In this document: piece after piece, positions 28,447-36,804 of the stretch
How positions within the stretch are numbered: position 1 is the first letter of the stretch
Layout of the letters: each line of letters begins with the position of its first letter
NCBI GenBank assembly: GCA_963851245.1
Contig: CAWKOH010000002.1
Coordinates: 372,001 to 436,000 of the forward strand
Direction of reading: 5' to 3'
Length of the DNA: 64,000 nt
Source: CAWKOH01 sp963851245
GTDB taxonomy: Bacteria > Actinomycetota > Acidimicrobiia > Acidimicrobiales > Palsa-688
The notes under the pieces: generated by a model
What the model saw: the letters and a program-made list of their open reading frames with translations, nothing else
What the model was told of the DNA's origin: nothing
The model's database searches: none
Made by a program: the position numbers and the translations under genes

Positions 28447-28881
28447 GAGAAGCCCGTCCCCTGCGGTCTTGATTTCGTCTCCACAGAACCGCGCCACCTC
28501 GCCCCGGGTCGCTTCGTAGAACTGGTTGCGGACGTGCCGCCACTTGGCGTCGCCGATGCGTTCGGCCAACTCGGTCGACCCGACGATGTCGGCGAACAGT
28601 ACGGTCGTCAGCACCCGGTCATAGGTTGGGCCGGCGGGGGAGACCGGACCGGCGTTGAGGAACGCCTTGACAGCGTCGAGGACCGCCTCCTGGTCGACGT
28701 ACACCAGATGGTCTTCGCCTTCGAGTACCACGAGTTCGGCTCCCGGGATGGCCTGGGCCATCGCCTCCGCCTTCGCCAACGGGAACATCGTGTCGTTCCG
28801 GCGGTGGATGATCCGGGTGGGAATGGAGATCGAGTGCAGGATGGGCCTCACGTCGATGTGATCGCACAGCTCAATTCAGGC
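28441..28881 (-). pseudogene. fragment of an alpha/beta-hydrolase-adenylate cyclase fusion
   Basis: The open part reads VRPILHSISIPTRIIHRRND (end of an alpha/beta hydrolase domain, with LEGEDHLVYVD holding the His region). The start of a class III cyclase domain follows: RVLTTVLFADIVGSTELAER, then AGDGLLA and a stop formed by the IS end. The 5' part of the hydrolase is absent (a TGA stands in frame at about 28883) and the 3' part of the cyclase was removed at the IS boundary. No continuation is seen on the far side of the IS, so the insertion was accompanied by deletion or the flank has diverged. Confidence 0.7.
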
Positions 28882-29096
28882 GCCGCCAGGCGCACTACCC
28901 CAACGGGAGTGATCTACCCAGTCGGCGCGGGCTTGTGGTCGACGCCAGTAGCTGGTACCGCCGTGGCCGGCCTTGGCTCTTCGGGCGACATGTGCCACTC
29001 GCCGGCAGGGGCGCTGTTGACAGGTTTCGTTTGGGATGGTATCTAGGATCCCGTGGTAGGGGCGCCGAAGCTAATCGGGGCGACGTGCGATCGCTG

Positions 29097-29408
29097 ATGA
29101 TGAGCCACGGCACCCCTCGGTTCGGCCGCGGCTGGCGGATCGTTTGGCCCCTCCTTCTGGTGGTGGGGCTGACTCTGTTCAACAGCGTCGACTATGACGG
29201 AGACCCGACGACCTCCAATGGGCCGGCGGTGGTCTTGACCGCCGGGATAGACGTCTGTCAGCGCGAACAAGAGGAAGCGGAGCTTTCGCTGCTGTGCGAA
29301 CCTGCCCTGTCCGGTGTTGGGAAGCGGCTGTGGCGTCGGGCCCGCTGCTGGCAACTACGGGTGCGTTCGAGCTGGTATCGCTCCACCAGCCCGATCCGAG
29401 GGCCCTAG
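29097..29408 (+). CDS. possible small membrane-anchored protein
   Basis: From ATG 29097, about 103 residues: RIVWPLLLVVGLTLFNSVDY gives one hydrophobic segment. A short extracytoplasmic part with two cysteines (DVCQREQEEAELSLLC) and a basic tail follow. No family is recognised, and the last 40 residues have poor composition and may be out of frame. It converges on the OsmC gene. Confidence 0.3.
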   Translation: MMSHGTPRFGRGWRIVWPLLLVVGLTLFNSVDYDGDPTTSNGPAVVLTAGIDVCQREQEEAELSLLCEPALSGVGKRLWRRARCWQLRVRSSWYRSTSPIRGP

Positions 29409-29411
29409 GCG

Positions 29412-29918
29412 TCAGCGTCCGCGTGTTCGATCGACAGGGCCCGGTGGGGATGCGAGGGTCTGGTAGACGACGCAGTATCGCTCGGTGGTGGCGATCAGCT
29501 AGTTGAGGTTGTCCGCTGCGCGATCCGAGTCGAGATCGAATGACAGCCGGATGGTCCGGAACCCAACCGACACGGAGCGATCCACACCGAGGGTCCCGCG
29601 AAAGTCCAGTTCACCCTCGGCTGTGATCGTGCCGAACACGTCGATTGCCCGGTTCGTGGCGACCGAGCGCAAAGTGACTCCGGCGCACGCCGCGAGCGCC
29701 TGCAAGAGCATGTCTCCTGAGCAGGCGAGCGTCCCGCCGCGGCCGGTGGCGGGGTGCAGGCCCGCTTTCACCAGCGCCCGGCCGGTCTGGACCGAGCAGG
29801 CCACCTCGGTTGAGGACAGCTCCGCCTCGGTTGGCAGTGTGACTACCGCCTGGTCCGGTGCAGTCCGGTAGCGGTCCTTGAGCGGCCCCTGCATTGTCCG
29901 TAACTCAGCAGGATCCAT
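29412..29918 (-). CDS. OsmC-family protein interrupted by an amber codon
   Basis: From ATG 29918: MDPAELRTMQGPLKDRYRTA, HPATGRGGTLACSGDMLLQA, LAACAGVTLRSVA. The OsmC catalytic cysteine is in the ALAACAGVTL segment. At 29499-29501 a TAG follows AADNLN, but the same frame continues LIATTERYCVVYQTLASPP, exactly the conserved OsmC C-terminus with the second cysteine, to TGA 29412. A CAG or AAG codon is expected at that position. The full protein would be about 168 residues. Either a recent nonsense mutation, which removes the second peroxidatic cysteine, or a base-call error. Confidence 0.75.
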
Positions 29919-30021
29919 TCGCGAACGGTACCCCGACGGGCCAGCGGGCCACTCGGGGATCCGATCCCGTTCATTTTCCGCCTCGGCCGGCAGCCGGGAT
30001 CAACCACAAGGAGGAACGAAC

Positions 30022-31398
30022 ATGGCTCAATCGGTGGCAGACAAGCTCCGGGCGTCGGTGGAAGGTGAGGTGATCGCACCTGGCGACGCCGGCTACGACG
30101 AGGCCCGCCGGGTTTACAACGGCATGATCGACCGGCGGCCGGCGGCGGTGCTGCGCTGCACCGGCACCGCCGATGCAGCCGCAGCAGTAAGGGTGGCGCG
30201 AAGCGAGGGCCTCGACCTGTCCATCCGCGGCGGGGGCCACAGCGCGCCCGGGTTCGGCACCAACGACGGGGGCGTCGTCGTGGACCTCAACCTCTTGCAG
30301 GACGTGGTCGTCAACGCCGGCGAGCGGACCGCTCGGGCCGGTGGGGGCTGCACCTGGAAGGTGTTCAACGAGGCCACCGGCGCCCACGGGCTGGCCACCA
30401 CCGGGGGGATCATCGGATCGACCGGGATCGCCGGGCTCACCCTCGGCGGCGGGATCGGCTACCTGTCCCGCCGCTACGGGCTGACCTGCGACAACCTGAA
30501 CTCGGCCGAGGTGGTGCTGGCCGACGGCTCGGTAGTGGTGGCCAGCGCCAAGGAGTATGTCGACCTGTTCTGGGCCCTTCGCGGCGGCGGCGGGAACTTC
30601 GGGGTAGTCACCACCTTCGAGTACCGGCTCCACCCGGTGGGCGAGATCTACGGCGGGCCCATCGTCTACCCGGTCGACCGGGCCGAGGACCTGATCGCCT
30701 TCTACCGTGACCACATCGCTGCGGCCCCCGAGGACCTCGGCGGCTTCCTCGGGTTCCACATGGCCCCGCCTCTGCCCTTCCTGCCCGAGGAGTGGCATTT
30801 CAAGAACGTCTGCCTGGCCGTTGTCTGCTGGGCCGGGCCGATGGACCAGGGCGAGAGGATGGTCCAGCCCTTCCTCGACGCCGTACCGCCCGTCGGCGCC
30901 CACGTGGGGCCCATGCCCTATCCGGCGCTCAACACCGCCTTCGACGAGTTGCTCCCCACCGGCCTCCAGCACTACTGGAAGGCCAGCTTCGCCCGGGAGC
31001 TGACCGACGGGGCGGCCAAGGTTCACGCCGAGCACGGGGCCAGGGTGCCCTCCATCCAGACCGCGGTGCACCTCTACCCGATCAACGGGGCCGTGCAGCG
31101 GGTCGGTCCTGACGAGACGGCCTTCGCCTACCGCGACGTCGGCTTCTCCCCGGTCATCGCCGGCATGTGGGACAACCCGGCTGATAACGAGGCCAACATC
31201 GCCTGGGTGCGCGCCTACCACGAGGCGCTGCGTCCGTTCTCCGTCGACGGCGGCTACATCAACTTCATGGACGCCGACGACCAGAGCCGGATCCAGGACA
31301 ACTACAAGGGCAACTACACCCGGCTGGCCCAGGTCAAGGCTCACTACGACCCCGACAACGTCTTCCACGTCAACCAGAACATCAAGCCTGCGGGCTGA
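30022..31398 (+). CDS. BBE-like FAD-linked oxidase
   Basis: 458 residues of the VAO/PCMH fold with berberine-bridge-enzyme C-terminus. The flavin-linking histidine is His73 in SIRGGGHSAPGF. LTLGGGIGYLSRRYGLTCDN and WALRGGGGNFGVVTTFEY bind FAD, and NYTRLAQVKAHYDPDNVF is the BBE signature. The position of the second, cysteinyl flavin link in bicovalent members reads GSTGIAGL, so only the histidyl bond is expected. AGGAGG lies eight bases before ATG 30022. Oxidises sugars or other alcohols, usually producing hydrogen peroxide. A paralogue lies at 35397. Confidence 0.9.
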   Translation: MAQSVADKLRASVEGEVIAPGDAGYDEARRVYNGMIDRRPAAVLRCTGTADAAAAVRVARSEGLDLSIRGGGHSAPGFGTNDGGVVVDLNLLQDVVVNAGERTARAGGGCTWKVFNEATGAHGLATTGGIIGSTGIAGLTLGGGIGYLSRRYGLTCDNLNSAEVVLADGSVVVASAKEYVDLFWALRGGGGNFGVVTTFEYRLHPVGEIYGGPIVYPVDRAEDLIAFYRDHIAAAPEDLGGFLGFHMAPPLPFLPEEWHFKNVCLAVVCWAGPMDQGERMVQPFLDAVPPVGAHVGPMPYPALNTAFDELLPTGLQHYWKASFARELTDGAAKVHAEHGARVPSIQTAVHLYPINGAVQRVGPDETAFAYRDVGFSPVIAGMWDNPADNEANIAWVRAYHEALRPFSVDGGYINFMDADDQSRIQDNYKGNYTRLAQVKAHYDPDNVFHVNQNIKPAG

Positions 31399-31467
31399 CC
31401 ACACTACCGACCAGCATCGACAAACAGACCAGCAGCCGGCCACGACCGGAGAGAGAGAGGACCACTC

Positions 31468-32061
31468 ATGTTCGTACAGATCATCGAGGGCCGCACCACC
31501 GACCCGGAGGGGCTAAAGCGTTAAGGGGAGCGTTGGCAGGCCGAGCTGCGCCCAGGTGCCGCTGGGTTCGTGGGGGTGACCTCCGGTGCCACCGAGGACG
31601 GGCGGGCCATCACCATCGCCGGCTTCGAATCAGAGGGGGCAGCCCGGGCCAACAGCGACCGGCCCGAGCAGGGCGCCTGGTGGGCCGAGACCGCCAAGTA
31701 CTACAGCGGCGACGTCAGCTTCACCGAGTCCAGCGATGTCGCCGAGTTCCTGGGCGGAGGATCAGACGAAGCCGGCTTCGTACAAGTCATGAAGATCGCC
31801 GGGGTCGACCGGGCCCGGATCGACCGTCTGGACCAGGCCATGCCCGAAGTGGCCGGGTTCCGACCCGATCTGCTCGGGGTGTTCCGCATCTGGACCGGAC
31901 CGACCGCCTGCATCGACGTCAACTACTTCCCGTCCCAGGCCGACGCCCGGGCTGGGGAGCGCCAGCAGATCCCCCCGCAGCTGCAGCCGCTCATGGCCGA
32001 GTTCCACGAGATCACCCGGGACACCGAGTACCTCGACCTTCCCGATCCACGGCTCCACTGA
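31468..32061 (+). CDS. alpha/beta-barrel (ABM-like) protein with an early in-frame TAA
   Basis: ATG 31468 (GAGAGAGAGG upstream) gives MFVQIIEGRTTDPEGLKR, then TAA at 31522-31524. The frame continues without shift as GERWQAELRPGAAGFVGVTS to TGA 32061, about 197 residues in all. CAA (Gln) is the likely original codon. Two similar halves (FVQIIEG and FVQVMKIAG) suggest two ferredoxin-like barrel repeats, as in antibiotic-monooxygenase-like proteins. It follows the FAD oxidase by 70 bases and may be co-transcribed. Function unknown; translation may restart at GTG 31570 or 31573. Confidence 0.6.
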
Positions 32062-32201
32062 TCAGATCGCGATCCAACTGAGTAAGGTGATGCCAGCACG
32101 CAACGGACCGACGTGTCGTCGGAGTCTGACCGGTTTCCTGGGACGCTCGGCAGGTCATTTCCGGATCACCTGGTGAGGTTCCGACCTGCACCAGGCCGCC
32201 G

Positions 32202-35200
32202 ATGAATCCACAAGCGGCGCCCGTCGTTGTCAAGCTGCTCGGCGGGTTCGCGGTGGTTGCTGGTGGTGAGCAGGTGGATGGTCCGTGGCGGCTGCGCAAG
32301 GCGAAGACGCTTGTCAAGCTCGTCGCGCTTGCCCCAGGGCATCGCATTCATCGTGATGTGGTGATTGACCGGCTGTGGCCGGACGCCGACCCGGACGCGG
32401 GTGCGAACAACCTTTACCAGGCGCTGCACGCCGCTCGGCGGGTGCTCGGCAGCGACCGGATCGTGTTGCGCGACGAGATGGTCGTGTTGGGGCCGGGAGA
32501 TGACGTCGCTGTCGATGTCGACGCATTCACCGCTGCTGCGTCGGCGGTGGACGGAACGCCGGGGTCGCTCGCTGGGGCGCTGGCCACGTGGACGGGTGAT
32601 TTGTTGCCGGAAGACATGTACGAAGACTGGGCGACACCGCATCGTGAGCAGTTGGCCAACCAGCGAGCCCACCTCATGGTGCAGCTGGCCTCCGCTCTGG
32701 TTGAGCAAGGCGAGGCTGGGGAGGCGGCTTTGACGCTCGAAACTCTAGCCGTTGAGCGACCGGATGATGAGGAAGTCCACCGTGCGTTGTTGCAGGCGCT
32801 GTTTGCGGGTGGGCGCAGCAGCGACGCTGCTCGCGCCTTCGAACGGCTTCGTGACGCCCTCGAGGAGTACGGGATGGCGCCGTCCCGGGCGACGGCCGAT
32901 ATGTATAGGCGGTTGTCCACGGGGGGTTCGGTGAACCCTCTCATCGTGGCGAACAACCTGGCGGCGCCAACAACGAGCTTTATTGGCCGCCGCCGGGAGC
33001 TGGCCGACCTGACCGCAGCGTTGGACCGTTCCCGGCTGCTGACGATCACCGGGCCTGGTGGCGCCGGCAAGACGAGGCTCGCTCTTGAACTGGCCCGCCG
33101 GCGGGCCGCCACGGCGCTGCACCCCGATGGTGTCTGGATGGTCGACTTGGCCGGGGTAACCGATCAGGACCTGGTGACGTCAGCGATCGCCACCGCCCTC
33201 GACCTTCAGCTCCCTGGGCGCCGGCCACCGGTGAGGGCCCTCGTCGCTCAGATGACCGACCGCCATCTGCTTCTCGTCCTCGACAACTGTGAGCACTTGC
33301 TGCCAGCGACCGCTTCACTGGTTGGCGAACTGCTGGCTCGTTGCCCGGACTTGGTGATTCTGACGACCAGCCGGGAGCCGCTCGGGCTCGCCGGGGAGGT
33401 TGGGTGGCGGACGCCGTCGCTCAACTTGCCGGCCGCCGGAAGTGTCGCTACACCGATGGAGCTGGCCACCGTCGAATCGGTCGAGCTGTTCGTCAGCCGT
33501 GCAAGGACTGCAGCACCGTCATTCGTTCTCAACGAGTCGACCGCCCCAGCTGTCGCGGCGATCTGCCGGCGCCTCGATGGCATTCCCCTGGCGCTGGAGT
33601 TGGCCGCCGCCCGCCTCGCTCACCTTTCGATCGGTCAGATCTCGGATCGGCTCGGAAACTCCCTCGACATCCTCGCCCGCCACGGGCATCTCGTCGACCG
33701 CCAGCAGACCATGGCGGCCACCCTCGACTGGAGCTACGGGCTGCTCACCGACGAGGAGAGGACAGTGTTCCGCCGGCTCGCCGTGTTCGCGGGGGGGTTC
33801 GACCTGGATGCCGCCGGCGAGCTGTGCGGCATCGGCGAGACCATCGCCGTGCTTGGTCGTCTCGTCGACAAGTCGCTTGTCGTGGCCGATGCCAACCAGG
33901 TGACGGCGCGCTACTGCCTTCTTGAAGTGGTGCGCCAGTACGCAGAAGAACGACTCGCCGAGAGCGGCGAGCTTGAGGATGGCCGCAGACGCCACCGGGC
34001 GTGGTTTGCGGCGCAGGCCGCCAGCCACGATCCCGACCGCGCCGGGCCCGTCGTGCTGGAGCCGTCGTCGTGGTTCGACGCCGAGCGCGACAACCTGCGA
34101 GCAGCACTGGTGTCGGCGCTCAGGGAGCAACCGTCCCTCGCTCTCGAACTGGCTACCAGCACGTGGCGGTTCTGGCTTTCGCGTGGCCAGATCGCCGACG
34201 CGCTGAGCTGGCTCGCCAAGGCCCTCCAGGACTGCCGGGAGCCGTCGATGTTGCGCGCCCGGGCGCTGTTCGCCCGCGGCGTGCTGCATATCCGTCGGGG
34301 CCAGACTCTTCCCCTGCTCCGGGTAGGCGACGAGCTGGCGGCAGTGGAGGAGGCGCTCGGCGATGGCGTTCGGCGAGCCGACGCCACTGCCATCAGAGCG
34401 GTCTTCGCCTGGATCGCTCATGACTGGCTCGCGGCGAGCCGGCTCGCCGCCGAGGCGGTCGCCCTGGGCACCGTTGACGCCACCGTCGCGGTGTCGTCGC
34501 ATCACGTGGCGGGGCTGCTCGCACTCGGCGTCGGCCGGCTCGATGAGGCCGCAGCCCACTTCGCCGCTGCCACGACAGCGCTCGCCGCGGTCCCAGCCAA
34601 CGAGCAACCGTTCTTCTCCGCAGCGACGATCTGTTGGGTGACCGACTATCGCGGCCCGGTACCGGTACCGGTCGCCGAGGAATCCATGCTGCTGGGCCGC
34701 CGGGTCGGTACCGAGCAGGCCCGTGGTTACCTCGAGTCAGCTACCGCTCTGGTAGAGCGCCTCGCTGGCAACGCCGACACCGCCCTCGGTCTTCTTGAGG
34801 TGGCGGCCGCCCGGTTCGACGCACTCGACGACGTCTACGGGTCGGCTTACGCCATCGGCCAGCGGGCGCACACGCTGCGCTGGACGGGCGACCTCGAAGA
34901 TGCGATCCGTTGCTTCGAGCGACAGGAGCGACTCCGTTCGTCAATGAGGGATGTGCGCGCCGTCGCTATGTCGGTGGCCGGCCGTGTCGTCGTCGACGCC
35001 ATGTTGGGGCGGGCTCAGTCGGCCCGCCGCCGGGCCGGCGAGGTGGTCGACTGGATGCGGCGCACAGGTGACGTTCCGGGCACGGCGTTGACGCTGCATA
35101 CCACCGCGCTCGTGGAGGCGCTGCTCGGCAACGATGACGCAGCCCTGCCACCGCTCGCCGAGAGCATCCGGGTCGGCGAGGACACGCTGCCGATTCACGC

Positions 35201-35378
35201 TCTGGGGTGGCAGTTGCTGTTCCAGGCCCAGCTGTTGACCAATGTCGGCGACGTCGACGGAGCCGCCGTTGCTTCGGCCCTGGCGGGGGCTCGCTTCGCA
35301 ACGCTCGACGACAAATCAGGGCTTGCCGCCTTGCAAAGGCGGCGCAAAGCCGTCCGGATCACAATGCCCGGAGGCTGA
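32202..35378 (+). CDS. SARP/AfsR-type transcriptional regulator (wHTH-BTAD-NB-ARC-TPR)
   Basis: 1058 residues. The N-terminal OmpR-like winged helix (KAKTLVKLVALAPGHRIHRD, DRLWPDADPDAGANNLYQAL) and BTAD domain run to about residue 245. The NB-ARC ATPase follows, with Walker A ITGPGGAGKTRLALELAR, Walker B HLLLVLDNCEHLLPAT, and DGIPLALELAAARLAHLS (GLPL motif). The TPR-like C-terminal half (about 620-1058) is Ala/Leu-rich. This is the architecture of actinobacterial cluster-situated activators. It stands between two FAD-linked oxidase genes, all on the plus strand, so control of this redox island is the natural inference. The frame is intact over 3.2 kb, unlike many neighbours. Confidence 0.9.
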   Translation: MNPQAAPVVVKLLGGFAVVAGGEQVDGPWRLRKAKTLVKLVALAPGHRIHRDVVIDRLWPDADPDAGANNLYQALHAARRVLGSDRIVLRDEMVVLGPGDDVAVDVDAFTAAASAVDGTPGSLAGALATWTGDLLPEDMYEDWATPHREQLANQRAHLMVQLASALVEQGEAGEAALTLETLAVERPDDEEVHRALLQALFAGGRSSDAARAFERLRDALEEYGMAPSRATADMYRRLSTGGSVNPLIVANNLAAPTTSFIGRRRELADLTAALDRSRLLTITGPGGAGKTRLALELARRRAATALHPDGVWMVDLAGVTDQDLVTSAIATALDLQLPGRRPPVRALVAQMTDRHLLLVLDNCEHLLPATASLVGELLARCPDLVILTTSREPLGLAGEVGWRTPSLNLPAAGSVATPMELATVESVELFVSRARTAAPSFVLNESTAPAVAAICRRLDGIPLALELAAARLAHLSIGQISDRLGNSLDILARHGHLVDRQQTMAATLDWSYGLLTDEERTVFRRLAVFAGGFDLDAAGELCGIGETIAVLGRLVDKSLVVADANQVTARYCLLEVVRQYAEERLAESGELEDGRRRHRAWFAAQAASHDPDRAGPVVLEPSSWFDAERDNLRAALVSALREQPSLALELATSTWRFWLSRGQIADALSWLAKALQDCREPSMLRARALFARGVLHIRRGQTLPLLRVGDELAAVEEALGDGVRRADATAIRAVFAWIAHDWLAASRLAAEAVALGTVDATVAVSSHHVAGLLALGVGRLDEAAAHFAAATTALAAVPANEQPFFSAATICWVTDYRGPVPVPVAEESMLLGRRVGTEQARGYLESATALVERLAGNADTALGLLEVAAARFDALDDVYGSAYAIGQRAHTLRWTGDLEDAIRCFERQERLRSSMRDVRAVAMSVAGRVVVDAMLGRAQSARRRAGEVVDWMRRTGDVPGTALTLHTTALVEALLGNDDAALPPLAESIRVGEDTLPIHALGWQLLFQAQLLTNVGDVDGAAVASALAGARFATLDDKSGLAALQRRRKAVRITMPGG

Positions 35379-35396
35379 GCGATAGGAGCAGGAGTT

Positions 35397-36804
35397 ATGA
35401 CACATGTTCTCGGTGCCGCGACGGTGGTCGAGCTAGAGAAGGGGATCACCGGGTCTGTCATCCGGCCCGGTGACCAGGACTATGAAGACGCCCGGCGCGT
35501 CTGGAACTACGCCATTGATCGTCGGCCGGCTCTCGTGGTGCGGGCTGCCACGGTCGACGACGTCGTCCGCACGGTGAGGTTCTGCGCAAGCGAGGGGCTG
35601 CCGATCTCGGTGCGGGGGGGATCTCACTCGGTGGCGGGATTCTCCACCTGCGACGACGGCGTGGTCGTCGACCTGGGCGCTATGAGCGACGTTAGCGTCG
35701 ACCGCAGCTCGAGAAAGGCGCGGGCCGGTGGCGGCACCACGTGGAAAACCTTCGATGCCGCCACCCAAGCCCACGGCTTGGCCACCACGGGCGGCCTGGT
35801 CTCGAGCACTGGACTGGGCGGTTTCGCCCTCGGCGGCGGGATCGGCCACCTGGTACGGGCGTACGGCCTCACGTGCGACAACCTCGTGGGCGCCGAGCTT
35901 GTGGTGGCTGACGGCACGATTGTGCGAGCGTCGGCCGACGAGAACTCCGAGCTGTTATGGGCGCTGCGGGGCGGCGGCGGTAACTTCGGGGTTGTCACCT
36001 CGCTCGAGCTCGCCCTGCATCCCGTCGGGCCTGCGGTGCTCGGCGGCGTCGTGTTCTACGCAGGCGATGAGGCCGTCGAGGTGGTCTCTGGGTGGCGCGA
36101 CGCGGTCGCCGACGCGCCCGACGAGCTCAGTTCACTGGTCAACCTCACGGCCGCCCCGCCGGCGCCTTTCATCCCCGAGGAATGGCAGTTCAAGAAGGTC
36201 GCCGCCGTCCTTGTGTGCTGGGCAGGCGACCGCGCCGCCGGCGAAGCCGGTGGTGGCTCCCCTGCGGCGATTGGGCACGGTGGTGAACGACGTGATCGGG
36301 CCGATCCCCTATGTCGGCCTGCAACAGCTCCTCGACCCGCTCTGGGAACGGGGGTCGGCCAACTACTTCACCTCGGCTTTCCTCGACCGGCTGCCAGACC
36401 AGGCGATCGAAACCTACGCCGACTTCCACCGCCGATCTCCCGATCTGCCCGTCCAGGCCGAACTGCACATGCACCACCTCGGCGGTGCCATGGGCCGGGT
36501 CCCCGCCGAGGCGACCGCGTTCACAAACCGGACATCGCCCTTCATCATCAATTGCATCGCCCGGACCCCAGAGGCGGCCGAGCTGTCCTCTCACGAGTCG
36601 TGGGCACGAGCGGCCCGCGACGCGATGGCCCCATATGGCAACGACAGCATGTACGTCAACTTCACCGGGGAGGCCAGCGCGGACATCGTGCGTCGCTCCT
36701 ATCCCGACGCCGCCTACCGGCGGCTCCAGGCCGTCAAGGACCATTTCGACCCAGGCAACATGTTCCGGTTCAACCAGAACATCAGGCCGTCAGGGTCGGC
36801 ATGA
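35397..36804 (+). CDS. BBE-like FAD-linked oxidase, second copy (frameshifted)
   Basis: About 468 residues when corrected. SVRGGSHSVAGFSTCDDG contains the flavin-linking His, FALGGGIGHLVRAYGLTCDN and WALRGGGGNFGVVTSLEL follow, and RLQAVKDHFDPGNMFRFNQN is the BBE C-terminus. As in the first copy, the bicovalent Cys is absent (SSTGLGGF). The frame breaks near 36250 after CWAGDRAAGEA; removing one G from GCCGGTGG restores VVAPLRRLGTVVNDVIGPIP. The stop at 36804 overlaps the next start as ATGA. Together with the copy at 30022 it brackets the SARP regulator. Confidence 0.82.

Noticed and set aside
29971..31443. 490-residue open frame on the minus strand
   Set aside because: Antisense to the FAD oxidase gene, which has a perfect ribosome binding site and conserved motifs; the antisense product has no family features.
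29499..31524. stop-codon reassignment as an explanation for in-frame stops
   Set aside because: TAG, TAA and TGA all occur in place of sense codons, and all three are used as normal stops elsewhere in the window.
33519..34607. 362-residue open frame on the minus strand
   Set aside because: Antisense to the SARP regulator; no start signal or motif.
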